Origin: Rubrivivax albus
GTDB taxonomy: Bacteria > Pseudomonadota > Gammaproteobacteria > Burkholderiales > Burkholderiaceae_C
Length of the DNA stretch: 64,000 bases
Reading direction: 5' to 3'
Assembly (NCBI RefSeq): GCF_004016515.1
Contig: NZ_SACT01000004.1
Span: 186,001-250,000 of the forward strand
Under the pieces are notes generated by a model. It made no database searches and was not told the DNA's origin. It saw only the letters and a program-made list of their open reading frames with translations. The translations under genes and the position numbers were made by a program. Below are positions 26,044-33,976 of the stretch, piece after piece; positions within the stretch are counted from its first letter, which is position 1, and each line of letters opens with the position of its first letter.

Positions 26044-26671
26044 CACCGTCGACGTCCCGCAGCTCCTGCCGCGCCTGCCGTAGCACGGCACGTGAGGCCG
26101 ACAGCGCCAGCGCCGCCATCACGCCGGCCACCAACAGGTCCGGCCACGCCGAACCGGTGCCGAAGACGCCCAGGGCCGCGGCCATCACCGCCAGGTTGCC
26201 CAGCGCGTCGTTGCGGCTGCACAGCCAGACCGAGCGCATGTTGGCGTCGCCCTCGCGCCAGCGGTAGAGCATGACGGCCACGGCCACGTTGACCGCCAGT
26301 GCCAGCGCGCCGACCAGACCCATCGTCACCGGTTCCGGCACCTCGCCGTGCCACAGGCTCCAGCCGGCGCGCGCGAGCACGAAGACGCCGAAGGCGCCCA
26401 TGCTCAGGCCCTTGACCGCTGCGGCACGCGCACGCCAGGCCAGACCCATGCCCAGCACCGCCAGCGACAGCCCGTAGTTGGCGGCGTCGCCGAAGAAGTC
26501 CACCGCGTCGGCCAGCAGCGACACCGAGCCGGCCGCCAGGCCGGCGGCGACCTCGACGCCGAACATCGAGGCGTTGAGCACCAGGGCCACCCACAGCACG
26601 CGGCGGTAGGCGGGTGAGGCGGCCGCCGAAGGGGCGGCGTTGCAGGCGTGGTCGTGGCAGGCGTGGCTCAT
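25982..26671 (-). CDS. Short cation diffusion facilitator-like transporter
   Basis: A 229-residue CDF-like membrane protein with a Cys/His-rich N-terminus MSHACHDHACNAAP. Helices follow: VLWVALVLNASMFGVEVAAG, SVSLLADAVDFFGDAANYGLSL, LVGALALAVNVAVAVMLY. The metal site is altered compared with classical CDFs: the TM2 motif is DAVDFFGD and the TM5 motif is NDALGN instead of HxxxD. The cytoplasmic C-terminal domain is almost absent. It is divergent from a CadR/PbrR-type regulator with a classic MerR operator between them, which suggests heavy-metal efflux (Cd, Zn or Pb). The start at 26671 follows from the N-terminal metal motif. Confidence 0.85.
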   Translation of the reverse strand: MSHACHDHACNAAPSAAASPAYRRVLWVALVLNASMFGVEVAAGLAAGSVSLLADAVDFFGDAANYGLSLAVLGMGLAWRARAAAVKGLSMGAFGVFVLARAGWSLWHGEVPEPVTMGLVGALALAVNVAVAVMLYRWREGDANMRSVWLCSRNDALGNLAVMAAALGVFGTGSAWPDLLVAGVMAALALSASRAVLRQARQELRDVDGVSAAAAAPAPATPRQPAARH

Positions 26672-26706
26672 CGCGGGTCGTGTTCGATGCGTTGGAAGCA
26701 TTGGAA

Positions 26707-26727
26707 ACCCTGCAGTCGCTACAGGGT
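26707..26727. promoter_or_regulatory. MerR-type operator ACCCTGCAG-N3-CTACAGGGT
   Basis: A 21-bp hyphenated palindrome (ACCCTGCAGTCGCTACAGGGT) between the CDF and MerR-family genes. MerR proteins bind such dyads inside over-long spacers and twist the DNA when metal is bound. The motif agrees with the PbrR/CadR-type consensus ACCCT-GYAG-N3-CTACAGGGT as I recall it. Confidence 0.85.
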
Positions 26728-26754
26728 CAAGGGCGGCTGCGGCACACTGTGGCC

Positions 26755-27210
26755 ATGAAAATCGGCGAACTTTCGCGGGCCACCGGCACCCGCGTGGAGA
26801 CCATCCGCTACTACGAGCGCGAGGGCCTGATCGACCCGCCGGCCCGCAGCGACGGCAACTACCGCGTCTACCGCGCCGACGATGCCGAGCGCCTGGCCTT
26901 CATCCGCCACTGCCGCGCGCTGGACATGGCGCTGCCGGAGATCCGTGGCCTGCTGCAGGTGCGCGACCACCCGGCCGACGGCTGTGCCGAGGTCAATGCG
27001 CTGCTCGACGCCCACATCGGCCACGTGGCTGCGCGCATCCGCGAACTGCGGGCCCTGGAACGCCAGCTCAGGCGCCTGCGCGAGCGCTGCCCGGCACCGA
27101 CCGCGGCAGCCGACTGCGGCATCCTGCAGGGGCTGGCCGACGCCTCGAACGCGCTGCCGCGCCCGCGCGGTGGGGCCACGCGGCACCTGGGCGGCACCCA
27201 CGGCGGTTGA
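26755..27210 (+). CDS. cadR: Cd(II)/Pb(II)-responsive MerR-family regulator
   Basis: A 151-residue MerR protein. The winged HTH reads MKIGELSRATGTRVETIRYYEREGLIDPPARSDGNYRVY. The metal cysteines are Cys in PADGCAEV (about residue 79), ERCPAP (about 114) and ADCGIL (about 122), which match the three-Cys set of CadR/PbrR. The C-terminus ends with RHLGGTHGG, a short Gly/His tail. It sits beside its own consensus operator and divergent from a CDF transporter, so it most likely activates metal efflux. Confidence 0.88.
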   Translation: MKIGELSRATGTRVETIRYYEREGLIDPPARSDGNYRVYRADDAERLAFIRHCRALDMALPEIRGLLQVRDHPADGCAEVNALLDAHIGHVAARIRELRALERQLRRLRERCPAPTAAADCGILQGLADASNALPRPRGGATRHLGGTHGG

Positions 27211-27213
27211 GCG

Positions 27214-27705
27214 TCAGCGTGGTGCCGGTGCCCAGCTGAGGATGCCGCCGTCGGCCATCAGGCTCAGGTGCAGCTGGCCGTCGCGCAGCAGGTAGCTGCG
27301 CACGAAGGGCAGGTCGCGCATCAGGCGCGGCGCCAGCGATTCCGGCGGGCACATCGCGCGCGTGCCGGCCAGCGGGCCGAACTGCAGCGCGCCGCTGCGG
27401 CCGTCGGCGGCGGGTGTGACCTGCCAGGTGCCCATCGCACGGTTGCAGTCCACGCGCAGGGCGGCGCGGCCCTCGGGGCCGAAGTGCAGCGTGTAGGCGC
27501 CAGGGTCGGCGGGGCGGGTGGTGCCCTGGGCATCGTCCATCGACTGCAGGGCCACCAGCTGCCACTGGGTGCCCTCCAGCGTGGCGGGGGCGGCGGTGCC
27601 CGGTCCCATCGCTGCGGCACAGCCCGCCATCACGGCCGCCGCCATGGCCGACACCACGGCCGTGCCGGCGAGCACCGCCGGGCGATTCAGCGTTGCACGG
27701 TGCAT
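27214..27705 (-). CDS. META-domain lipoprotein (HslJ-like)
   Basis: A 163-residue protein with a lipoprotein signal (SAMAAAVMAGCAAAMG, lipobox AGC) followed by a META domain: LEGTQWQLVAL, YTLHFGPEGRAALRVDCNRAMGTW, LQFGPLAGTRAMCPPES. It should be anchored in the outer membrane facing the periplasm. HslJ-type META proteins are envelope stress or novobiocin-resistance related; the function is not established. The start at 27705 (MHRATLN) is 18 bp inside the end of the upstream MliC-like gene, so both are co-transcribed. It ends 3 bp after the convergent cadR stop. Confidence 0.85.
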   Translation of the reverse strand: MHRATLNRPAVLAGTAVVSAMAAAVMAGCAAAMGPGTAAPATLEGTQWQLVALQSMDDAQGTTRPADPGAYTLHFGPEGRAALRVDCNRAMGTWQVTPAADGRSGALQFGPLAGTRAMCPPESLAPRLMRDLPFVRSYLLRDGQLHLSLMADGGILSWAPAPR

Positions 27706-28274
27706 GTCATCTCCGGTGAGCCGTACCCCCAGACCACACGGGCCTCGCCATGGTGTTCCCAAAGCGACTCGTTGCGGCCAACGTAGCGCGCGCCGCTGGC
27801 GGCGGGCTGCAGGAACATCATCGAGACACCGTCACCGCGTTCGACGACGGCACTGGGCGGGTCCGTGGCAAAGAACATCGCGACCACCGCGTTGGCCGGC
27901 TGACCATCGCAGATGTAGGTCACCGGGCCGCGGCCCGGCAGCAGGCGGTAGCGCGCCTGCAGCTCGGCGATGCGCAGGCGGTAGGCGCCGCGCACGCAGG
28001 TGGCCTTGTCGTCGGCCTTCCAGCAGTCGTTGCGGCCCTTGATCCAGCCGCGCTGCTCGGCCGCCAGCGTGGGCGGATGCTCGTTCTTCGCCTTCGCGCG
28101 GGCAGCGGCATAGACGTCGGCCAACTGCCGGTCCAGCGCGGAAAGGTCCGGGCTGGCACAGACCTGGGCCTCGATGCTGCCGGCCGCGGCGCGGCTGCAG
28201 TCGAACGAAGGGCCGGCGGCGGCAGCCGGCAAGGCGGTGGTCAGGAGAGCCGCAAGCAGCACGGGCAGGCGCAT
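27687..28274 (-). CDS. Secreted LprI-MliC (lysozyme inhibitor-like) protein
   Basis: A 195-residue exported protein. A signal peptide (MRLPVLLAALLTTALPAAAA) is followed by an LprI/DUF1311 domain (SFDCSRAAAGSIEAQVCASPDLSALDRQLADVYAAA, EQRGWIKGRNDCW, CVRGAYRLRIAEL). The C-terminal part is an MliC-type domain (TYICDGQPANAVVAMFF, ARVVWGYGSPEMTCTV). Both domain types occur in periplasmic inhibitors of lysozyme, and fused LprI-MliC proteins are known. It is divergent from the reductive dehalogenase with only 42 bp between starts, but functionally unrelated. It overlaps the META gene by 19 bp. Confidence 0.85.
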   Translation of the reverse strand: MRLPVLLAALLTTALPAAAAGPSFDCSRAAAGSIEAQVCASPDLSALDRQLADVYAAARAKAKNEHPPTLAAEQRGWIKGRNDCWKADDKATCVRGAYRLRIAELQARYRLLPGRGPVTYICDGQPANAVVAMFFATDPPSAVVERGDGVSMMFLQPAASGARYVGRNESLWEHHGEARVVWGYGSPEMTCTVQR

Positions 28275-28316
28275 GCCCGCATGGTAGCCCGGGCCTGGCT
28301 CAGCCATCATCGCGCC

Positions 28317-31300
28317 ATGCGCCTGTTCTCCTACCGCGACCGGCCGGTCCACCTGGGCCCGTACCCGCTGGAACGCCTGACCCGCAGCGACGGCCCGCCG
28401 CGGCTCGACGTGCTGCCGCCGATGACGGCCCTGCGTTACGCGGCCGACGACCCGCTGTCGATCGTGCACGCGATGGCACGCTTTGCTGCGATGTTCGACC
28501 TCGTGCGCGACGGCCCGCGCAGCCCGCTGCCGGCGGAGATCGCCGACGACCCGGCCGAGCGCGCCCGCCACCTGAAGGCAGCCGGCACCTACTTCGACGC
28601 GTCGATGATGGGCGTCTGCGCGATCCCGGCCGCGGCCAGGCTGGCGGCCCCCATCCGAAACCCCGACGTCACCGCGCTCGGTGAGGAGCTCGCCAGCAGC
28701 CAGCCCAAGAGCTTCGCCGCCGGCATGGACATGATCCTGGCCGACGTGATCGATGCGGCGCGCACGGTGCACGGGCCGATCGACGGGCACACGCACGCGC
28801 TGGTGGTGCTGGTGGAGTACCCGCGCGACCCGCGGCCAGATGAACCCGGCTGCGACTGGCTGCACGGCGCGCAAGCGCACCGCGCGGCGCTGCTGGCGTC
28901 GCAGACGGCGGTGCTGCTGTCGACCTACCTGCGCCTGCTGGGCTTCGACGCGCGAGCGCACAGCGCCAGCTGCAGCGACGTGGACCTCGGCCGCCTGGCC
29001 GTGGCGGCCGGGCTGGCGTTGCCCGACGGCACGAACCCGTACGTCGGCACCCGCTACGGCCTGGCCGCGGTCACGACGACGATGACACTCGCACCCGACC
29101 GACCGCTGGCGCCCAGGCAGGACCGCTGGCGAAGCCATGGTCCGGCCTGGTGGCTGGGCAAGGGCACGCTCAAGGGAGCCTTCCACCGCGACGCCTACGC
29201 GAAGCGCGATTTCTCCGACGGCGCCTGGCCCTTCGAGACCCTGCCGCGCCGCGACGAGCCCACCACCTTCATCGACCACGACCGCGTGCCGCGCTTCCCC
29301 AAGCGCGCCGACTTCTTCGCCCGCGCGCTGTTCGGTGACCTGGGCAAGGCGGTGCAGGCGGATGCGAAGAACGCGCACTACGTGATGAAGAGCCCCATCG
29401 GTGCCTGCGCCCGCCGCGCACTGGGTTCCCTGCTGCTGCTGCAGTTCGGCGAGGCGCGCGGGCCGGTGCACGCCTCCACCGCCGACCCGGCGCGCAACGC
29501 CGCCAACCTGAAGGCGGCGTCGTACTGGCTGGGCGCCGACGCCGTGGGCCTGTGCGCCGTGCCCGAGTGGGCGTACTACTCGCACGACGCCGGCGGCAAC
29601 CCGATGGCGGCCTACCACGCCAACGCCGTCAACCTGCTGCTCGACCAGGGCCACGAGACCATGGAAGGCGCCAGCGGCGACGACTGGATCAGTGTGGCGC
29701 AGAGCATGCGCGCCTACCTGCGCTTCTCGCTGATGGGCGGCGTGATCGCCGAGCAGGTGCGCCGCCTGGGCTACGGCGCGCGTGTGCACAGCGTGCTCGA
29801 CGGCGACGTGCTGCAGCCACCGCTGCTGCTGCTGTCGGGCCTGGGCGAGGTCAGCCGCATCGGCGAGGTCATCCTCAACCCGTTCCTGGGTCCACGTCTG
29901 AAGAGTGGCACCGTGACCACCGACCTGCCGATGGCGCCCGATCGGCCCATCGACTTCGGCCTGCAGCGCTTCTGCGAGGGTTGCAACAAGTGCGCGCGCG
30001 AATGCCCCTCGGGTGCCATCACCGCCGGCCCGAAGCGCATGTACAACGGCTACGAGATCTGGAAGAGCGACGCTGAGAAGTGCGCGCGCTACCGCATCAC
30101 CAATGCCGCCGGCGGCATGTGCGGGCGCTGCATGAAGACCTGCCCCTGGAACCTGGAAGGCCTTCTGGCCGACAGCCTGTGGCGCCAGCTGGCGATGCGC
30201 GCACCGGGCACGGCCCCCTGGCTGGCGAAGCTGGACGACGCGCTGGACCGCGGCAGCATCAACCCGGTCAAGGCCTGGTGGTGGGACATCGAGCTCGACC
30301 GCAGCACCGGCCGCTACGTGAAGGCCGCTCAGACGCACCGCCGCGGCCTGCAGAAGGACCTGGTGCTGCGGCCCGAGGACCAGACCCTGGCCGTCTACCC
30401 GGCCGACCGCATGCCGCCGCCGTTCCCGGTGCCGTTCCCGGTCAACCGGGAGGAGGGCATCGCGCGCTACCGGGCGCTGCTGTCGCCGGTGGACTACCGC
30501 GCGCGACTGGCGGCCGGCGATACCGCGGACCTAGCGCCTGGCCCGGCACCCTTGACCGGTGAGCCGCCGGTGTTCCCCGTTCAGCTGGTGCGGCGCGAGG
30601 ACATGGCCGACGGCGTGGCGAAGTACGAGTTCGCGGCGCTGGACGGCGGCGAGCTGCCGCCGTTCGATGCGGGGGCGCACATCGATGTCGTCATCGCGCC
30701 GGAGTACCAGCGGGCCTACAGCCTGGCCGGCGACCCGGCCGACCGCCGGCGCTGGGTGTTGGGCGTGCAGCGCGAGGACCCGGCCGCCGGCGGGCGCGGC
30801 GGCTCGGCGCTGATGCACCGCGCCTTCCGCGAGGGCCGTCGCGTCTTCGTCTCCCGCCCGCGCAACCTGTTCCCGCTGCACGAGGACGCGCCGATGTCGC
30901 TGCTGATGGCTGGCGGCATCGGCGTCACACCGCTGATCGCCATGGCGCACCGGCTGCACGCGCTGGGCCGTGACTTTGCCCTGCACTACAGCGTGGCCAG
31001 CCGGCGCACGGCCGGCTTCGTGGCCGACCTGCAGGGCGCCCACTGGGCGCCGCAGGTGCACTGGCACGTGAAGGACGAGGGCGCGCGCGCCGACCTGGCG
31101 GCGCTGGTGCCGCCTTACCAGGCCGGCTGGCGGCTCTACACCTGCGGGTCCCCGCGCTACATGGACGGTGTGTTCGCCGCTGCCCAGGCCGCGGGCTGGC
31201 CCGAGGCCGCGCTGCACCGCGAGTACTTCAGCGTGCCCGAGGACCCGGACCGCGTGGACCGGCCCTTCGTCGTGCAGCTGGCCGACGGCCGGCGCTTCGA

Positions 31301-31532
31301 CGTGCCGGCGGACCAGACGGCCACCGAGGTGCTGGCCGCCGCTGGCGTGGCGGTGGACGTGAAGTGCAGCGACGGCCTGTGCGGCGTCTGCGCCACGCCC
31401 TACGACGCGGATCGCTCCGGCCCGGTGGAACACCGCGACGTGGTGCTGGCCTCGGCCGAACGCACGCACAAGGTCATCCTGTGCTGCGTGCGCATGGCGC
31501 GCGACGGGGACGTGCTCGTGCTGCGGCGCTGA
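28317..31532 (+). CDS. Self-sufficient catabolic reductive dehalogenase: cobalamin/2x[4Fe-4S] RdhA fused to a flavin/[2Fe-2S] reductase
   Basis: A 1071-residue fusion. Residues 1-620 are a reductive dehalogenase of the respiration-independent class (relatives BhbA of Comamonas, NpRdhA). The N-terminus has PVHLGPYPLERL. There is an internal duplication (VGLCAVPEWAYYSHD, with Tyr420/421), LKSGTVTTDLP (Lys529) and two [4Fe-4S] sites: Cys553/556/559/563 (CEGCNKCARECP) and Cys589/602/605/609 (MCGRCMKTCP). Residues about 750-1071 are a phthalate-dioxygenase-reductase-type module: flavin motif RAYSLAG (799), NAD(P) motif MAGGIGVTPLIAM and plant-type [2Fe-2S] CSDGLCGVC (1017/1022/1025) with a distal Cys. 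There is no Tat signal and no RdhB anchor, so it should be cytosolic and use NAD(P)H directly. The substrate is probably a halogenated phenol or hydroxybenzoate (inference). Confidence 0.92.
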   Translation: MRLFSYRDRPVHLGPYPLERLTRSDGPPRLDVLPPMTALRYAADDPLSIVHAMARFAAMFDLVRDGPRSPLPAEIADDPAERARHLKAAGTYFDASMMGVCAIPAAARLAAPIRNPDVTALGEELASSQPKSFAAGMDMILADVIDAARTVHGPIDGHTHALVVLVEYPRDPRPDEPGCDWLHGAQAHRAALLASQTAVLLSTYLRLLGFDARAHSASCSDVDLGRLAVAAGLALPDGTNPYVGTRYGLAAVTTTMTLAPDRPLAPRQDRWRSHGPAWWLGKGTLKGAFHRDAYAKRDFSDGAWPFETLPRRDEPTTFIDHDRVPRFPKRADFFARALFGDLGKAVQADAKNAHYVMKSPIGACARRALGSLLLLQFGEARGPVHASTADPARNAANLKAASYWLGADAVGLCAVPEWAYYSHDAGGNPMAAYHANAVNLLLDQGHETMEGASGDDWISVAQSMRAYLRFSLMGGVIAEQVRRLGYGARVHSVLDGDVLQPPLLLLSGLGEVSRIGEVILNPFLGPRLKSGTVTTDLPMAPDRPIDFGLQRFCEGCNKCARECPSGAITAGPKRMYNGYEIWKSDAEKCARYRITNAAGGMCGRCMKTCPWNLEGLLADSLWRQLAMRAPGTAPWLAKLDDALDRGSINPVKAWWWDIELDRSTGRYVKAAQTHRRGLQKDLVLRPEDQTLAVYPADRMPPPFPVPFPVNREEGIARYRALLSPVDYRARLAAGDTADLAPGPAPLTGEPPVFPVQLVRREDMADGVAKYEFAALDGGELPPFDAGAHIDVVIAPEYQRAYSLAGDPADRRRWVLGVQREDPAAGGRGGSALMHRAFREGRRVFVSRPRNLFPLHEDAPMSLLMAGGIGVTPLIAMAHRLHALGRDFALHYSVASRRTAGFVADLQGAHWAPQVHWHVKDEGARADLAALVPPYQAGWRLYTCGSPRYMDGVFAAAQAAGWPEAALHREYFSVPEDPDRVDRPFVVQLADGRRFDVPADQTATEVLAAAGVAVDVKCSDGLCGVCATPYDADRSGPVEHRDVVLASAERTHKVILCCVRMARDGDVLVLRR

Positions 31533-31538
31533 CACGCT

Positions 31539-31562
31539 GAGGCGGGTTCGGGAGCCCGCCTC
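31539..31562. terminator. Bidirectional hairpin terminator between dehalogenase and chemoreceptor
   Basis: GAGGCGGG / CCCGCCTC perfect 8-bp stem with an 8-nt loop, in the 40-bp gap between two convergent genes. No T-run, as is usual in very GC-rich genomes. Position and symmetry make it a plausible shared terminator. Confidence 0.6.
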
Positions 31563-31572
31563 GGGCCGGCCT

Positions 31573-33120
31573 TCAGACGCTGGCGTGGTGGCCCTGCGAC
31601 AGGCGGAAGACGCTCACAGCCTGCACCAGGGCTTCGGACTGCTGGCGCAGGCTCTGCGCCGCCGCCGCGCTCTCTTCCACCAGCGCCGCGTTCTGCTGCG
31701 TGCCCTGGTCGATGCGCGTGACAGCGTTGCCGACCTGGGCCACGCCGCTGCTCTGCTCGCGGGTGGCGGCGCTGATCTCGCCGACGATGTCGCTGACACG
31801 GCGCACGCTCTCCACGATGTCCTGCATCGTGCGGCCGGCGCGGTCCACCAGCGCCGTGCCTTCGTCCACGCGTTCGACGCTGTCGGTGATCAGCGCCTTG
31901 ATCTCGCGTGCCGCCTGCGCGCTGCGCTGAGCGAGCGTGCGCACTTCGCCGGCCACCACCGCGAAGCCGCGGCCCTGCTCGCCAGCACGGGCGGCTTCCA
32001 CCGCGGCGTTGAGCGCCAGGATGTTGGTCTGGAAGGCGATGCCGTCGATGGTGCCGATGATGTCGGCGATCTTCTGCGCGCTGGCCTGGATGCCCTGCAT
32101 CGTGTGCACCACCTGGCCCACGACTTCGCCACCCTGCACGGCCACCGCCGAGGCACCTTGCGCCAGCTGCGCCGCCTGCTGCGCGCTGTCGGCGTTGTGG
32201 CGCACGGTGGAGGACAGCTCCTCCATCGTGGAGGCGGTCTGCTGCAGCGCGCCGGCCTGCTGCTCGGTGCGGCTGGACAGGTCCTGGTTGCCCTGGGCGA
32301 TCTGCGCGCTGGCGCTGGCCACGCTCTCGGCGCCCTCGCGCACGTGCTGCACGGTGCGTGCCAGCGACTGCTGCATGTCGCGCAGCGCGATGGTCAGTTC
32401 GGTGATCTCGTCGCGCCCCTTCGGCACGATGGTGGCAGAGAGGTCGCCATCGGCCACGCGGCGTGCCAGGTCCCGAGCGTCCAGCAAGGGTTGCAGTTGG
32501 CGGCGGGTGTAGGCCATGGCGAAGCCGATCGCCGTCACCAGCGCAAGCGACTCCAGCACCAGCAGCACCATGCGCGCATGCTGTGCGCCGGCATCGGCGC
32601 GCGCGGCGGCCTCCGCCCCTGCGGCATCAATGGCGGCCAGCAGCTCGCCGAGCTTCGCCGTCGGCTCGCGGTCCATGCCCTTCACGGCGGCATCGCCGGC
32701 CGCCGCGTCGGCGCCAGCGGCCCGGAAAGCCTCCACGCCACGGCGGTACCCCTCGCCCATGGCCTGGTGGGCGCTGCCGAAGGCCTGCGCCTGCTCGCGC
32801 AGGGGGCCAGGCGGCAGGGCCTGCGCCAGCGCGGCGGCGCGTGCTGCGACGTCGGCTTCCTGCTTTTGGAAGCTGGTCCAGTACTTGTCCAGCTGCGCCG
32901 GGTCACGCCCGCGCAGCAGGGTGTTCTTCCACTCCTGCACCTGGGTCTGGAAGGCCGACCGCAGGCCAGCCACGGCCTGGGCATTTTCGCCCGCGGCACG
33001 CACTTCGGTGCGGTAGGTGTTCAGCGCGCCGCTGGCCATCACCTGCGCGATGGTGGTGGCGAGCACCAGGATGCCCATGGCGCCGGCGACCATGACGGTG
33101 AGCTTGTGTTGCAGTCTCAT
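31573..33120 (-). CDS. Methyl-accepting chemotaxis protein (periplasmic four-helix sensor)
   Basis: A 515-residue chemoreceptor. TM1 is at about 7-29 ([19 protein letters not shown]), followed by a roughly 160-residue helical periplasmic sensor of the 4HB type. TM2 ([21 protein letters not shown]) is followed by a HAMP domain, and then a long cytoplasmic coiled coil with the conserved tip [34 protein letters not shown]. Chosen start 33120 (MRLQHKL) begins the TM1 region. A FliA-type promoter candidate lies just upstream (33148-33174). The ligand is unknown. It may sense substrates of the nearby catabolic genes, but that is only a guess. Confidence 0.95.
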   Translation of the reverse strand: MRLQHKLTVMVAGAMGILVLATTIAQVMASGALNTYRTEVRAAGENAQAVAGLRSAFQTQVQEWKNTLLRGRDPAQLDKYWTSFQKQEADVAARAAALAQALPPGPLREQAQAFGSAHQAMGEGYRRGVEAFRAAGADAAAGDAAVKGMDREPTAKLGELLAAIDAAGAEAAARADAGAQHARMVLLVLESLALVTAIGFAMAYTRRQLQPLLDARDLARRVADGDLSATIVPKGRDEITELTIALRDMQQSLARTVQHVREGAESVASASAQIAQGNQDLSSRTEQQAGALQQTASTMEELSSTVRHNADSAQQAAQLAQGASAVAVQGGEVVGQVVHTMQGIQASAQKIADIIGTIDGIAFQTNILALNAAVEAARAGEQGRGFAVVAGEVRTLAQRSAQAAREIKALITDSVERVDEGTALVDRAGRTMQDIVESVRRVSDIVGEISAATREQSSGVAQVGNAVTRIDQGTQQNAALVEESAAAAQSLRQQSEALVQAVSVFRLSQGHHASV

Positions 33121-33372
33121 GAGAGGCTCTCTGTGGGTTTGGATCGCTTCTCGGCAGGTTGGGGCGGGACTTGATGGGACCACGGATAAACGGTGTTTCC
33201 GGTGCCAGGCGTGCGCCAATCTGGGGCGCACAAGTGACGGGGTGGCGGTCAAGACGGCGCATTTCGCAGTCCGACAGGAATTCAGGGACGGCCCGCCGAC
33301 TGCCGCCACATGGCCACTGAAGCTGGCGCCTGGACGGCGATGCGCCACGCCAGCCGACGGCCGCGCATCGGT
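33121..33372. other. Intergenic region upstream of the chemoreceptor
   Basis: About 250 bp between the chemoreceptor start and the end of the TlpA-like gene. Apart from the FliA-type promoter candidate at 33148-33174 I see no gene, hairpin or repeat in it. Confidence 0.5.
33148..33174 (-). promoter_or_regulatory. Candidate FliA (sigma-28) promoter for the chemoreceptor
   Basis: On the minus strand TCAAGTCC-N11-GCCGAGAA reads against the flagellar consensus TAAAGTTT-N11-GCCGATAA: 7 of 8 in the -10 and the exact 11-bp spacing, weaker in the -35. It ends about 28 bp before the receptor ATG. Chemoreceptor genes are commonly FliA-dependent. Confidence 0.55.
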
Positions 33373-33891
33373 TCAGTTCAGCACCAGGGCCGCGACCTCG
33401 TCCCACAGGTACGGTGCGATCCTGCCGACCACCCGCAGCCGCACACGGCCCTGGCGGTCCAGCAGCACGGTCACCGGGGCCTGCGTGGGCAGCGGTCCGA
33501 GATCGTCACGGTGGCCAGGCGCGCCTCGCCACAGGTCGATCCACTGCGGGTTGGGCGGCAGGAACTGCTGTCGGAGTCGGGCGTGGCGGTCGTAGTCTGC
33601 GCGTTCGGCATCGTGGTTCACGGCCACGACCACGAAGGGCTGACCCGTCCAACCGGCCAGGTTGCGACGCAGTTCCGGCAGCTTGTCGAGACAGACGGGG
33701 CAGGCGGTCGACCAGAAGAACAGCATCACGACCTGGCCGCGCAACGATGGCAGGTCAACGGCGGCACCGTCGTCCGAGCGCCCCGTCAGCGCCGTGGCTG
33801 AGGCCTGATGACCGAGCCAAAGGCACAGGGCCAGGGCGATGGCGCCGGTCCGCCGACGCCGTCGCCAGGATCGCTGCAAGGTCATGGCCAT
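33373..33891 (-). CDS. TlpA-family thiol-disulfide oxidoreductase
   Basis: A 172-residue exported thioredoxin-fold protein. After an Arg-rich N-terminus and hydrophobic signal (TGAIALALCLWLGHQASA), a thioredoxin domain has the active site WSTACPVCLDKLPELRR (Cys64, Cys67) and the cis-Pro segment TQAPVTVLLDRQGRVRLRVVG. TlpA/ResA-like proteins keep periplasmic thiols reduced, for example in cytochrome maturation. The CPVC dipeptide is less common than CxPC and gives no specificity. Met 33885 is an alternative start two codons in. No cytochrome assembly genes are near. Confidence 0.85.
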   Translation of the reverse strand: MAMTLQRSWRRRRRTGAIALALCLWLGHQASATALTGRSDDGAAVDLPSLRGQVVMLFFWSTACPVCLDKLPELRRNLAGWTGQPFVVVAVNHDAERADYDRHARLRQQFLPPNPQWIDLWRGAPGHRDDLGPLPTQAPVTVLLDRQGRVRLRVVGRIAPYLWDEVAALVLN

Positions 33892-33976
33892 GCGGCTGGG
33901 TCTCGTGGCGCGAGTGGTTCTGACAGCAGATGCTGTCGCGACCGAGATGTCGGAGAGACGGGGCCGGGAAGCGCGC

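Noticed and set aside
28275..28316. Cobalamin riboswitch upstream of the dehalogenase
   Set aside because: The gap is only 42 bp and contains no B12-box-like sequence.
28274..30338. Long minus-strand frame running through the dehalogenase into the lysozyme-inhibitor-like gene
   Set aside because: Only the last 195 codons (27687-28274) look like a protein; the rest is antisense to the well-supported dehalogenase.
28317..31532. Epoxyqueuosine reductase (QueG) as an alternative identity
   Set aside because: QueG is about 350-400 residues and lacks the N-terminal duplication and the fused reductase; the length and N-terminal PVHLGPYPLERL favour a reductive dehalogenase.
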